This document shows, piece by piece, positions 52,844 to 62,090 of a stretch of DNA of 64,000 nucleotides. The stretch is taken from assembly GCA_028532905.1 (NCBI GenBank), contig JAQQAM010000016.1, positions 1 through 64,000 of the forward strand, in the 5' to 3' direction. The notes under the pieces are model-generated. The model was not told the DNA's origin. It worked only from the letters and a program-made list of their open reading frames with translations, and searched no databases. The position numbers were made by a program, and so were the translations under genes. The stretch's first letter is position 1, and each line of letters opens with the position of its first letter. Source of the DNA: Spirochaetales bacterium (GTDB taxonomy: Bacteria; Spirochaetota; Spirochaetia; DSM-2461).

Positions 52844-54870
52844 TGACAGGTAAATGTATCGACTTTGACCGTTAAAACACCGTCTTTCCATTCGTAGAAC
52901 TCCGGCTCCAGATGTTGAGGTTCCAGATAAACCTGTGATGGCTTATCCATCTTTATTGACAGTTCCACATTACTCAAGGGGAGAAGGTTTTCAATAATCT
53001 CAACAGAACGAGGAGGTACACCCTCTCCACCGACACCGCCAACCAGTGCCATACCACCACCCCGGGTGACTGTATTTCCATAAAGAAAATGAATGACTGT
53101 CCTGGATTCCCTCTCCTGCCGGTTTACAACTAATCGTGCTGTAGAAGGAAGGTTTGTAGTAACACTAAAGTCATTTTTCATTAGATCATGGAATGCTCTT
53201 TCCAAAAACTGTCTGTGCATAACAGCTCCATAGGAGCGGTACAGAGTAAAAATTCGATGAGGAAGATAGAGGATATTTCCCTTCCGGACACCACAGGAGA
53301 ACTCGGTTTTATCCGGATCAAAGGGGGCATGCTGATGACTGCAGAAATGATCATAGGCTCTATTAAAATAGGGATCCAGAACACTTCCAAGAGAGATTCC
53401 CTCCTTTACCACAAGTCTTCTGCTTTTCGCATACATGACCATTGGTGAATCTATATTATCCGGCTGGTACTTTATCTCTGGCAGAATATAATCTGGACTG
53501 TATGGACTTTCATCTCCAACATCAGCGCCGAGATCAAAAAGAGGAGATCCTTCTTCATCAAGACCACTCTCTCCGCTGAGAAACAGCTTCCCTCCACTAG
53601 ATAGATAGGTATTTATTTTTTGTTTCAAATAAGAATCCACTTTTATTTCATCAGGGAGAACCAAAACCTTATACCTGCTGAAATCACATTCATCATCAAT
53701 CACATCAAACAGATAGTGTCCTTCCAGGAGAAAACGGGACGCTCCAACATCAGCGGAATGATCTCTATTCGAGGGGTCCCAAAGATCCGTCAAACGTTCT
53801 TTGTTAGCAACACAGCTCAGCATACCTATATCAGCACAACCCACTGCATCTACACACCAGGGCTCCTTTTCTTCAACCTCTTTATAGGCCTCACCAATTA
53901 TTCTGTATGTTGAAGAATCCATAAGTCCCTGGGGATGCAACTGATCACCAATGCTGCACTTAGCTCCCAGGGCTATCATAGCAGCGCACTCATACCGAAG
54001 AGCATCTGCTGTTTTAAAACCGCCGAATTCACCCCATGTAGTATGAAACTTGCCAGTCATGCCTAAGAAATCCTGACCAGTAGTGGATGCATATCTGGCA
54101 GTGAGCGGAAAATGATCATACCCCCAGCCCCCTGTAGGAAGAGATTCCAGTTCCTGATGGCTGAACCATTGAAATACACTCCGTCTGCCCATAGGGATAT
54201 TCCCGCTGTTATGAAAAACCGGCATATCGGGATTAAGGCTTTTTACAGCCTCACAGGTTCTTTTATAGTACTTCTCGAGCCCGGAACGTGCGTTTTTAAG
54301 TCTATCCTCTTTTGACAGAGGATTCAGATTATTCTGCTTCATCTCCTCCATACAGAACTCACAGCAACAGTCTTCCTGACTTATAATATCAAGGAATATA
54401 CCATCTGCATCGGGATACTGTCGAACGACCTCTTCAATTTTCCCACAGAGATAATCCAGGTAGGGAGAATGAAAACAAAGAGTTTTAAATCCTGGTTCCA
54501 GTGTTGAGCTTACCCATCCGGAATATTGACCTTTATGATTTATTTCCCGCCACTCGGGATGCTTTTCTGCAATCATATTATCTACTCCGGCGGTGAGATA
54601 AACCGGAACCTTCACGTCTATCTCATGTGCAGCATCCATTTGAGCTCTCAACAGATCAAAATTTAAATGGGGATGTATCGTTCCTTTTACCGTTGGATGG
54701 TAGGACCATCCATGATGACAGGAAGAAAAGCATGTTATGGAGTTCACATGACCTTCCAGGAGGGCATTCTGAAACTGTTTTTTATCAAAAGCTGTACCAA
54801 TCCCTTCAATAACCGGGGATGTATGAAAGTCCAGATGGACCTGTCTAAATCTGAGTTTTTTGTTTTTCAT
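52819..54870 (-). CDS. Putative glycoside hydrolase with beta-galactosidase-trimerisation-like domain
   Basis: A 683-residue cytoplasmic protein. The N-terminal TIM barrel (about 8-330) opens with RQVHLDFHTSP and contains GIFLDI (candidate nucleophile Asp near residue 157) and a nearby Cys cluster (CCCEFC), features of the hypothetical glycosyl hydrolase 6/GH-A-like proteins. A class I glutamine-amidotransferase-like trimerisation domain (about 350-480, YKVLVLPDEIKVD) and a C-terminal beta domain follow. The enzyme group is poorly characterised. Its place beside a sugar ABC importer and YesM/YesN pair supports glycan breakdown. No signal peptide. Confidence 0.75.
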   Translation of the reverse strand: MKNKKLRFRQVHLDFHTSPVIEGIGTAFDKKQFQNALLEGHVNSITCFSSCHHGWSYHPTVKGTIHPHLNFDLLRAQMDAAHEIDVKVPVYLTAGVDNMIAEKHPEWREINHKGQYSGWVSSTLEPGFKTLCFHSPYLDYLCGKIEEVVRQYPDADGIFLDIISQEDCCCEFCMEEMKQNNLNPLSKEDRLKNARSGLEKYYKRTCEAVKSLNPDMPVFHNSGNIPMGRRSVFQWFSHQELESLPTGGWGYDHFPLTARYASTTGQDFLGMTGKFHTTWGEFGGFKTADALRYECAAMIALGAKCSIGDQLHPQGLMDSSTYRIIGEAYKEVEEKEPWCVDAVGCADIGMLSCVANKERLTDLWDPSNRDHSADVGASRFLLEGHYLFDVIDDECDFSRYKVLVLPDEIKVDSYLKQKINTYLSSGGKLFLSGESGLDEEGSPLFDLGADVGDESPYSPDYILPEIKYQPDNIDSPMVMYAKSRRLVVKEGISLGSVLDPYFNRAYDHFCSHQHAPFDPDKTEFSCGVRKGNILYLPHRIFTLYRSYGAVMHRQFLERAFHDLMKNDFSVTTNLPSTARLVVNRQERESRTVIHFLYGNTVTRGGGMALVGGVGGEGVPPRSVEIIENLLPLSNVELSIKMDKPSQVYLEPQHLEPEFYEWKDGVLTVKVDTFTCHQMVVAED

Positions 54871-54904
54871 AGACTTATCTTACAGGATCAGGTCTCTTAA
54901 GAAC

Positions 54905-55771
54905 ATGGAAAAAGCTGTTGACAACTTGCACAATCCTTTTACTCTTTTATATATGATAAAGCTATTATCCATTGGATCATCAATGAGCTATCCTGAAAGA
55001 AAGGCCTCAGATATTTATAAAAATGATGGGGGGTTCGGACACTGGGTGTTTATGCATTTCACAACAGCCTTCAGGGTCATGACTCCCCAGGGCCTCATGG
55101 AACGGAAAGCAGGAGACTTTCTGATAAACAGTCCAGAATATCCACAGTGGCACCAGGGTATAAACTGTTGTTTTAAAAATGACTGGTTTCACTTCGATGG
55201 AGATTCAATTGATAAATATTTAAAAAAATACCAGATTCCAGTAAACATTCCTTTTACTTGTTTTCAGGAGTCCCGTGTTCTGGGGATTGTACATGAGATA
55301 CAGAGAGAACATATTCTTCAGGATCCCTATGAGAATGAGAAAATAGATCTGCATGTGAAGACACTTTTGATTGAACTCGCCAGAGGCATGAAAAACCAGA
55401 GAGAAAGAAGTCTGAGTGTACGGGAAAAAGAGCTTCTTCCCCGCTTTCAGGAGATAAGACTGGAAATGGGAAGAAGTCCAGAAAAAGACTGGCCGATTTC
55501 TTTAATAGCTGACCGGCTTTCACTGAGTGCGAACCGCTTTGCCGTACTATACAAACGGTTTTTTGCCGTCACTCCCCGACAGGATCTCTTAAGTATCAGG
55601 CTAAACAAGGCCTCTGCACTTCTTCTGAACCAGACAGGGAAAGTGGAAACCATTGCCAGAGAATGCGGTTTTTCATCGGAGCAGTATTTCTGGAGAATGT
55701 TCAAAAAAAAATACAATATATCTCCGTCTGAGTTCAGAAAATCCAGTCCTTATCAGCATGGAAAAACATAA
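54905..55771 (+). CDS. AraC-family transcriptional regulator
   Basis: About 288 residues. An N-terminal AraC-type ligand-binding (cupin-like) half with WHQGINCCFKNDWFHFDG is followed by the C-terminal two-HTH DNA-binding domain (ISLIADRLSLSANRFAVLYKRFF and ARECGFSSEQYFWRMFKKKYNISPSEFR). ATG 54905 is chosen over a TTG at 54860 that would overlap the divergent glycosidase gene; the ribosome site is weak. Local regulator, perhaps of the glycosidase gene. Confidence 0.83.
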   Translation: MEKAVDNLHNPFTLLYMIKLLSIGSSMSYPERKASDIYKNDGGFGHWVFMHFTTAFRVMTPQGLMERKAGDFLINSPEYPQWHQGINCCFKNDWFHFDGDSIDKYLKKYQIPVNIPFTCFQESRVLGIVHEIQREHILQDPYENEKIDLHVKTLLIELARGMKNQRERSLSVREKELLPRFQEIRLEMGRSPEKDWPISLIADRLSLSANRFAVLYKRFFAVTPRQDLLSIRLNKASALLLNQTGKVETIARECGFSSEQYFWRMFKKKYNISPSEFRKSSPYQHGKT

Positions 55772-55909
55772 AAGGAGTCCGGACTGTTTCTCTAAAACTA
55801 TATTAAAATAAATATATATAATTTATTTGCAATCTCCACGGCCATTTATTACTATTTAATCAAATACAATATTTAGCTATGCCTAACAAATAAAACAAGG
55901 AGTTTTTTT

Positions 55910-56671
55910 ATGAAACGTATTTGGTTAATAAGCATTGTTTTGTTTTTAATGTCACTGCCGTTATTCGCAGATGACTCAATACATACTGAAGAGATAACAT
56001 ATACAGTAGACGGGCAGAAACTGGTGGGTTTACTGGCCTATGACCAGTCAACGATGGCAAAAAGACCGGGAGTACTGGTTGTTCATGAGTGGCAGGGAAT
56101 AAATGATTATGCAAAAAAGAGAGCTGTTGATCTGGCGAAAGAAGGTTATGTAGCCTTTGCTCTTGATATGTATGGAGACGGTAAGGAGATTCCCCGTTCT
56201 GAGGCAGGAGCCAAATCCCGTTCGGTAGGTTCTGATTTCACCCTGATTGAAAAACGTTTTAATGCAGCCCTGGCAATTCTGAATAAGAACAAATACACTG
56301 ACAGCAGAAATACGGCAGCCATCGGATACTGTTTCGGAGGCGGTGTCGTTCTGAACATGGCCAGACTGGGAACAGAGATCAAGGGAGTTGTCGGATTTCA
56401 CTCCTCACTGAATACTGGACTGACAGCAGAAAAGGGTGACATAAAAACCAGGATTCTGGCCATTCAGGGGGATAAAGATCCTGTTGCCCCCCCCGAAAGA
56501 CAGACGGCTTTTAGAAATGAAATGAATGCCAGCGGTGCTGATTACAACTATATCATCTATGAAAACGTTGAAGCTCACAATTTCACCAATCCTGCCGGTT
56601 CCTCTTATTATGAAAAGGAAGCTGAAATGGCCTGGGACAGTATGCTTGAGTTCTTTGATTCCATTTTCTGA
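55910..56671 (+). CDS. Exported dienelactone-hydrolase-family protein
   Basis: A 253-residue alpha/beta hydrolase with a Sec signal peptide (1-20, ending LPLFADD). The DLH triad is Cys141 in GYCFGGG, Asp190 in QGDKDP and His223 in AHNF, with the supporting Glu60 in VHEWQG. Most DLH proteins are cytoplasmic, so export is notable. Substrate unknown (an ester or lactone). AAGGAG before ATG 55910. The following gap 56672-56862 contains an unassigned GC-rich hairpin without a T run. Confidence 0.88.
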   Translation: MKRIWLISIVLFLMSLPLFADDSIHTEEITYTVDGQKLVGLLAYDQSTMAKRPGVLVVHEWQGINDYAKKRAVDLAKEGYVAFALDMYGDGKEIPRSEAGAKSRSVGSDFTLIEKRFNAALAILNKNKYTDSRNTAAIGYCFGGGVVLNMARLGTEIKGVVGFHSSLNTGLTAEKGDIKTRILAIQGDKDPVAPPERQTAFRNEMNASGADYNYIIYENVEAHNFTNPAGSSYYEKEAEMAWDSMLEFFDSIF

Positions 56672-56862
56672 TACATAAGGGCTCCCCGCCAGGCACCGGA
56701 GCCGGATTCATTAGTTGATATCAGGGACAGCGTTGGAACCTACGGTAAATCAAAACTGCCGGGCTGGTATTATGCTTTTATCATAGTATAGGAGTCTCAT
56801 GCCGGAGAATCTTAGGTTATCCGACAGGCCCGACTGAGTTATCAGCGGGCCTATTCTGTTTA

Positions 56863-57906
56863 TTAGTGAGAGAGAGTGAAAATAAGACTGGTTCTGTTAT
56901 CCACACCGGCCTTATTGTATATATTCCAGATATGCTTTTTCACCGTTGACCTGGCAACCTTCAGTTCTCTGCAGATATCATCAGTGGTACAGCCTCTGTA
57001 GATACAGTCAATCACATCTTTTTCCCTGCTGGTAAAAGCGAATGCATCCAGCCGTATGGGTTCAGAAACAAGGGTATTATCTCTCAAGGAAATTTTAACA
57101 AAAGGGAAGTCCGCTCCTTCTCTTTGAAAGGGGCTGCCGTGGTAACTGAACTCCAGCAACAGTTTTCTGTCATCCAGTGAAAAAGAAAAATCCGCATCAG
57201 CAGGTGTCGACAGGGGAGATATCAGTCTGTCCCAGGAAACAGTAAAATCCCGGGAATACATGGTTTCTGACCAGAGAGGCTGTTTCCATTTGTCTCCGAA
57301 CAGGCGGATCAGAACCTCTCTGATTTCCTCACCGGCATTCTGAATCTCTCCGTTTCTGGAGGCATAGGCGGTCTTTAAATCAGGATCAGGCAGTCTGAGA
57401 CTCTGTTTGATGGCATCTCCCAGTATAGAACTTACAAAACGGATTACCTTGAGCTCATTATCGCTGAACGCAGAAACCCCCTTTCCGCCTCTGGCAATAC
57501 CGATAAATCCCGACAGACGATCCTGGATGAGAACCGGATAGTAGGAACAGTCCGAGACAGGCCGGAGCTTATTCAGGTCGTTTACAAAGTCATGTTTATA
57601 GGAAATATCCTTCCGGTACTCCACACTGTACAAAGACGGCTGAACCGTTTCAATAAGATTATGCATAATAAAATCTTTATCCTGAATCTCATAATACAGT
57701 TTATTGAAATCAGATGGATTATTGGTGATGTATATGGGTTCCGGAATAAGGGGGCCGGGAAAGAGGACAATGGCAAAATAATGGCAATCGGTAATTCGCA
57801 GAATCAGAGGGGTCAGCTTCTGAACCAGAGCGTTATCAAGAGTGCTGCTGAACAGGACAGAGATTAATGACTGAATATTCTGGCTCTGGTCATCCCGGAG
57901 ATACAT
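56863..57906 (-). CDS. LuxR-family regulator with N-terminal GAF-like sensor
   Basis: A 347-residue protein. The N-terminal portion (about 5-170) looks like a GAF or similar ligand domain; the C-terminus is a GerE/LuxR HTH (FTSREKDVIDCIYRGCTTDDI, then VARSTVKKHIWNIYNKAG). It lies just downstream (minus strand) of the kinase with the truncated receiver and may serve the same signal path, but there is a 95-bp gap. No receiver domain is present, so activation would be by ligand. Confidence 0.85.
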   Translation of the reverse strand: MYLRDDQSQNIQSLISVLFSSTLDNALVQKLTPLILRITDCHYFAIVLFPGPLIPEPIYITNNPSDFNKLYYEIQDKDFIMHNLIETVQPSLYSVEYRKDISYKHDFVNDLNKLRPVSDCSYYPVLIQDRLSGFIGIARGGKGVSAFSDNELKVIRFVSSILGDAIKQSLRLPDPDLKTAYASRNGEIQNAGEEIREVLIRLFGDKWKQPLWSETMYSRDFTVSWDRLISPLSTPADADFSFSLDDRKLLLEFSYHGSPFQREGADFPFVKISLRDNTLVSEPIRLDAFAFTSREKDVIDCIYRGCTTDDICRELKVARSTVKKHIWNIYNKAGVDNRTSLIFTLSH

Positions 57907-58001
57907 GGATTCAGTATACCCTATGAGGAGGTATGAATGAAGTTATTTTATATTATTAGTAAACAAATATACATCAACTGGTTCTGACTGAACTGCAGTT
58001 T

Positions 58002-58262
58002 CTATTCCATTCCTTTTAAAAGGACTTTCGAAACAATCCGGCTTAACTCGGCGCTGGTGAAGGGTTTTTGAATAAAACCGGACAATCCCTTTGCCTTTAA
58101 ATCAGAAAGGTCTTCCGCCTTGAGAAAACCGGATGCAAGAATAACCGGAATTTGACTTCGGATGTCTTTAATACGGAAGAAGCATTCCCGTCCGTGCATA
58201 TCCGGCATGATCATATCCATCAATACCAGATCAATTTCACCTTGTTTTTCACGGAATATCTA
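58002..58262 (-). pseudogene. Severed C-terminal receiver segment of the kinase at 58260-60800
   Basis: The frame continues directly past the TAG codon at 58262-58260 for about 86 residues and encodes the rest of a normal receiver: DLVLMDMIMPDMHG with the phospho-acceptor Asp, ILASGF and QKPF. The sequence aligns with the matching part of the intact paralogue at 23021. A single base change (for example GAG to TAG, as in AIEIFREK) explains the break, so this is either a nonsense mutation or a read-through site; no Shine-Dalgarno for a separate start was seen. Confidence 0.8.
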
Positions 58263-60800
58263 AATGGCCTGATGTCCATTCTCAGCAAGAATAACATCAT
58301 AGCCCAGACTCTCCAGAATACCGCCTCCCGTAGCCCTCATAACGGCTTCATCATCCACAAGAAGAATCTTTCCTGCACCGGCAACCGGTGTCATCTCCTT
58401 CTCATGAACAGAACGGATTCCTATGGCGAGAGGCAGCAGTATCCGGAAGCAGCTCCCCTTTTCCAGTTCGCTGCTCACTGAGATCAGGCCTTTATGCTGC
58501 TGAACCGTTCCATAGGCGGCGGCCAGTCCGAGACCCGTTCCCTTTCCCTGCCCCTTTGTCGTAAAAAAAGGTTCAAAGATCCGCTCCAGATGCTCCTCTG
58601 TAATGCCTGAACCTGTATCCCTGACTTCAATCTCTATAAATTCACCCGGGGATATATCAAAAGGACTGCCTGCACAAAACTCGTCATTCACAGTAATTTT
58701 TTGAGTCGAGAAGGTCAGAGTGCCCCCATCGGGCATGGCGTGGGAAGCATTAATTCCAAGGTTCAGAAAGACGCTTTGCAGCTGGGCATTATCACCGATA
58801 ACCAGGCTGGCATGGGCATCCAGATTCTTGACGATCTCTATCCGTTTATCGATCGTGTTCCCAAGAAGAGCGACTGTATCCTTAATAATTTTATGAATAT
58901 CCACCGGTGTTGACCCTGCCGCCTGGCGGCGGGAAAAAGCCAGCAGATTAGCTGCCAGATCTGCCGCCCGTCCTGCAGAGTCCAGTATCATTTTCAGAAA
59001 CGGAGAACTTTCGGGAGAATCAGCGCCTTTAAGTTTCAGCAGCTCCGCAGCTCCAATTATGCCTCCCAGCATATTATTGAAATCATGTGCCACTCCGCCG
59101 GCCAGCTGCCCCACAGCATCCATCTTCTGACTCTGGATAAAACTCTTCTGAAGGGCATGTTCCTCCGTTACATCCCGAAATGTGATAACCGCGCCGAAGA
59201 TTTTTCCTGAGCCATCCAGCATTGGAGTGTAGCTGTCATCAATCTCATATTTTTTTCCCTGTCTGGAGACAAGAATAGTCTCTTCAGGCAATGATGATAC
59301 AGAACCTTCCTTCAGAACCGTCCAGATTGGATTGATCCTCTCATTTCCGTTTTTGGAATTGACGATCCGGAAAACTCCGGTGATAGTCATGCCCACCGCT
59401 TCTTCTGCTGCCCAGCCTGTGAGCTGTTCAGCCGCTCTGTTCAGGCTGCGAACTGTCCCGGACGTATCACAGGTTATGACTCCATCTTCAATTGATCTGA
59501 ATGTAGCCGATATATACTCCCGGCTTTTCAGTAATTCCTCAGCCGTCCTTTCACGCTCTTTTATCTCATCCTTTAGAAGATTGATCTGCTGAATTATGGA
59601 AGACTGCATCTTGGCAATAGAACTTGCCAGCCGGCCATGTTCATCCTGTCCCCGAACATCAATCTGAACATCAAGATGCCCGTTGGCTATGTCTGATGTA
59701 GAATCAGTAAGAGTTTGTATAAACCTGAGAGTTTTCCTGGACACAAGGACCGTAAAGGCGAAGGAGATGAAAATGGTCAGGAAGGATATTCCCAGAACCA
59801 CAGCCAGCATCCTTTCAATTTCAGCTTCTTCCGACTGCCTGGAAAAATGAATCGAAATAAAGACGGCCGCATTACCATAGGAATCTTTTAATACGGTACT
59901 CCCCCGGTAGTAAGACTGAGATCCTATGCTGGTTTGGGAAATATGGATATTCCTTGCCGTTTCATCCAGAATATCCGGACCGGAGATCAGTTGCTCTTTT
60001 ATCTCCCGATCTACCGGATGCAGGTCTCCCAGTGTTCCCACACTCCAGGAATTTCCTGTGAAAATATCCACGTCTGTTTTACTGAGACGGGCATAGTGTT
60101 CGGCCATTTCCTGTGTGTAGTCAGATTCCACAACCAGAACCCCCACTTTCTCCCCTTTATGAATTACAGGGGCATACATTCTGAGAGCCAGCACATAACC
60201 GTCATGGAAATGCTCGCTAAGCAGTTCATCAGGAATAATCCGTCCCAGATAGGGGGACATTCCCAGGGGCATTTCCTGTTTGGGGATATTCTGTCGGGTA
60301 ATAAGGAGTCTGCTGTAATCTGCTGTTGAAAGATAGGAATTCTGAGAATCCTGATTAACGATGTAGGCTCCGATCTCTTCTTCCTGTCCATCATTGTTAT
60401 AGGAAACAAGCAGACGTCCGTCTGCAGCATACAAGAGCAGTCTGCTGGCAGAAATGTAACGGCTGAAACTGGCAAGTTCTTCGCCAATGGTCGTTATATA
60501 GGATGAGTAGGTGGGATCCGCAAAGAACTCCCGTTTATCCTGTTTTTTTGCATACCAGGAGAGTTCCCAGGGGATGGCAGACACCTGCCTGAAAAACTCT
60601 TCTATTCTGAGAGTTCTGTTTTCAATTCTGGTCAGAATATCATCACGGATTATTGAATGGGCAATCTCCAGACGAACCCGGGAAGCCTGCTGTTTTTCCT
60701 GCTTTGTCAGAAAATAGTATGAGAGTGAGAGTGCCAGTGAGGTAAACAGAATCAGAACGATGCTGAGAGTAAACAGTTTCAGACGTATGGATTGCTTCAT
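58260..60800 (-). CDS. Membrane hybrid histidine kinase with receiver truncated by an in-frame amber codon
   Basis: 846 residues: TM helix (about 8-28), periplasmic Cache-type sensor (about 30-330), TM helix, HAMP, PAS (about 425-560), HisKA with His about 572 in GVAHDFNN, HATPase (DTGSGI, GTGLGLA) and the first third of a receiver (LLVDDE) cut at a TAG. Without the phospho-acceptor Asp the receiver cannot work, but the kinase core is intact. It is coupled to the upstream binding protein by an ATGA overlap (60797-60800). Closest architectural match in the window is the kinase at 23021-25318. Confidence 0.88.
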   Translation of the reverse strand: MKQSIRLKLFTLSIVLILFTSLALSLSYYFLTKQEKQQASRVRLEIAHSIIRDDILTRIENRTLRIEEFFRQVSAIPWELSWYAKKQDKREFFADPTYSSYITTIGEELASFSRYISASRLLLYAADGRLLVSYNNDGQEEEIGAYIVNQDSQNSYLSTADYSRLLITRQNIPKQEMPLGMSPYLGRIIPDELLSEHFHDGYVLALRMYAPVIHKGEKVGVLVVESDYTQEMAEHYARLSKTDVDIFTGNSWSVGTLGDLHPVDREIKEQLISGPDILDETARNIHISQTSIGSQSYYRGSTVLKDSYGNAAVFISIHFSRQSEEAEIERMLAVVLGISFLTIFISFAFTVLVSRKTLRFIQTLTDSTSDIANGHLDVQIDVRGQDEHGRLASSIAKMQSSIIQQINLLKDEIKERERTAEELLKSREYISATFRSIEDGVITCDTSGTVRSLNRAAEQLTGWAAEEAVGMTITGVFRIVNSKNGNERINPIWTVLKEGSVSSLPEETILVSRQGKKYEIDDSYTPMLDGSGKIFGAVITFRDVTEEHALQKSFIQSQKMDAVGQLAGGVAHDFNNMLGGIIGAAELLKLKGADSPESSPFLKMILDSAGRAADLAANLLAFSRRQAAGSTPVDIHKIIKDTVALLGNTIDKRIEIVKNLDAHASLVIGDNAQLQSVFLNLGINASHAMPDGGTLTFSTQKITVNDEFCAGSPFDISPGEFIEIEVRDTGSGITEEHLERIFEPFFTTKGQGKGTGLGLAAAYGTVQQHKGLISVSSELEKGSCFRILLPLAIGIRSVHEKEMTPVAGAGKILLVDDEAVMRATGGGILESLGYDVILAENGHQAI

Positions 60801-61843
60801 TGATTCTCCAGCAGCTCCCGTACAGCGTCAGGTCCATATTCTATATACCCTTCTTCCGCAAGCTGCATGGCCTGTTCAACGGAAAAGACCTTTATATCTT
60901 CAGGAAACCCGTTCTCCCGGCAGATTCTGTAGCTGTCCTCCCCCAGAACCAGAGGAGTATAAAAATTATAGTCTTTTTCCACAGGGAAACCCTTGTGAAT
61001 CAGATACGCCAGATAGACAAAGTTCCATCCCTCCCGAGTGGCACTCAGCAGAACATCAGCCTTGACAGGACCGTTGTTTTTCATTCTTTCAAGAATAGCT
61101 TTGTCTCCGTCATAACCGAAAAAGAGAAGATTATCCCGTCCAAGATCCCGGGCAACCTCCATAGCAGGATACAGATAGGAATCCGTCACTGCCGATATGG
61201 CATCCAGATCAGGGAATCTGTCATACCATTTCTCTGCCAGACGGAGAGCCTTGGCCGTATCCCAATCTGCCGGTTCCTGTGCCAGAACCTGGATGCCGGG
61301 GTACCTGCTCAAAGCATCCTGAATCCCCTGCAGACGTTTCTCACCGGAGGACATTCCCCGGGCTCCCAGCATAATCGCAATACGGGCACTTCCGTTAAAA
61401 TAGGTAGCCAGAGCCAGTCCCTGATTGTAACCGTTCTCCAGGTCACCCAGGAGAAAATTATAATCCGCATCTTTCTCATAATTATGAACAGAAACCCACA
61501 CAATACCCTTCTCCCGGGCTCTGATCATCAGAGGCCGGACTGCCGAAGAACTGATGGCATTCACAAAAAGAATATCCACATCTTTTTCCAGCTCTTCTTC
61601 TAGCTGTGCCAGCTGATCTTCCACACGGGAGGCTCCCCTCCAGTAGCCCTGTACATCACCGAAAGCGTTATTATAGGCGGCAAGAGCGGTTTCAAACCCG
61701 GCCAGCCACTCCACATGGTAGGGATTGGTATACCCGTCATTGCAGAAGACGACTGTCAGGGAATTATCCTCTGAGAATAAAGGCAAGGTTGCTGTTAGAA
61801 AAATGAAAATGGTTGAGATATAAACCTTTGATAGTCCATTCAT
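60797..61843 (-). CDS. Periplasmic sugar-type binding protein paired with kinase
   Basis: A 348-residue type 1 periplasmic binding protein (Peripla_BP_4/LuxP-like). Signal peptide ends LPLFSEDN; no Cys lipobox. VFCNDGYTNPYHVEW opens the first lobe and AISAVTDSYLYPAMEVARDLG, FGYDGDKAILERM follow. No permease or ATPase adjoins; instead the stop-start overlap with the hybrid kinase implies a LuxP/LuxQ-style sensor pair. Ligand unknown. A candidate operator lies upstream at 61901-61941. Confidence 0.88.
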   Translation of the reverse strand: MNGLSKVYISTIFIFLTATLPLFSEDNSLTVVFCNDGYTNPYHVEWLAGFETALAAYNNAFGDVQGYWRGASRVEDQLAQLEEELEKDVDILFVNAISSSAVRPLMIRAREKGIVWVSVHNYEKDADYNFLLGDLENGYNQGLALATYFNGSARIAIMLGARGMSSGEKRLQGIQDALSRYPGIQVLAQEPADWDTAKALRLAEKWYDRFPDLDAISAVTDSYLYPAMEVARDLGRDNLLFFGYDGDKAILERMKNNGPVKADVLLSATREGWNFVYLAYLIHKGFPVEKDYNFYTPLVLGEDSYRICRENGFPEDIKVFSVEQAMQLAEEGYIEYGPDAVRELLENQ

Positions 61844-61900
61844 TTTTTCAAGCCTTTTTAGATAAGAACAGGTTGATATGGATCGTCTATCTGATACTCC

Positions 61901-61941
61901 CCCTGTTGTTAATCCTTACATAATTTAACAATAAGACAGGG
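61901..61941. promoter_or_regulatory. Inverted repeat upstream of the binding-protein/kinase pair
   Basis: CCCTGT-TGTTAA (61901-61912; first G at 61905) and TTAACAA (61925-61931) followed by ACAGGG (61936-61941) form an imperfect dyad about 60-100 bases before the gene on the minus strand. The remaining 61844-62090 gap shows no gene. Confidence 0.4.
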
Positions 61942-62090
61942 TTCGGGGCTTGTCAATTTATCTGATGGATCACCGGTTCGCTCAGCGGCTCAACTGGAAA
62001 ATAGATCGGTTTCTGGAGTTCAATCCATATAATATTTGTATTCTATAACCATATTTATTAGAATTTCCCTCCACAAACGGGGGACAGAAT

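Noticed and set aside
56826-56852. AGGCCCG/CGGGCCT hairpin as a terminator
   Set aside because: The stem is good but neither strand has a T run after it; left unassigned.
58002-58262. Separate receiver-only gene
   Set aside because: It has no ribosome site, begins mid-domain and is in exactly the same frame as the kinase, so a broken single gene fits better.
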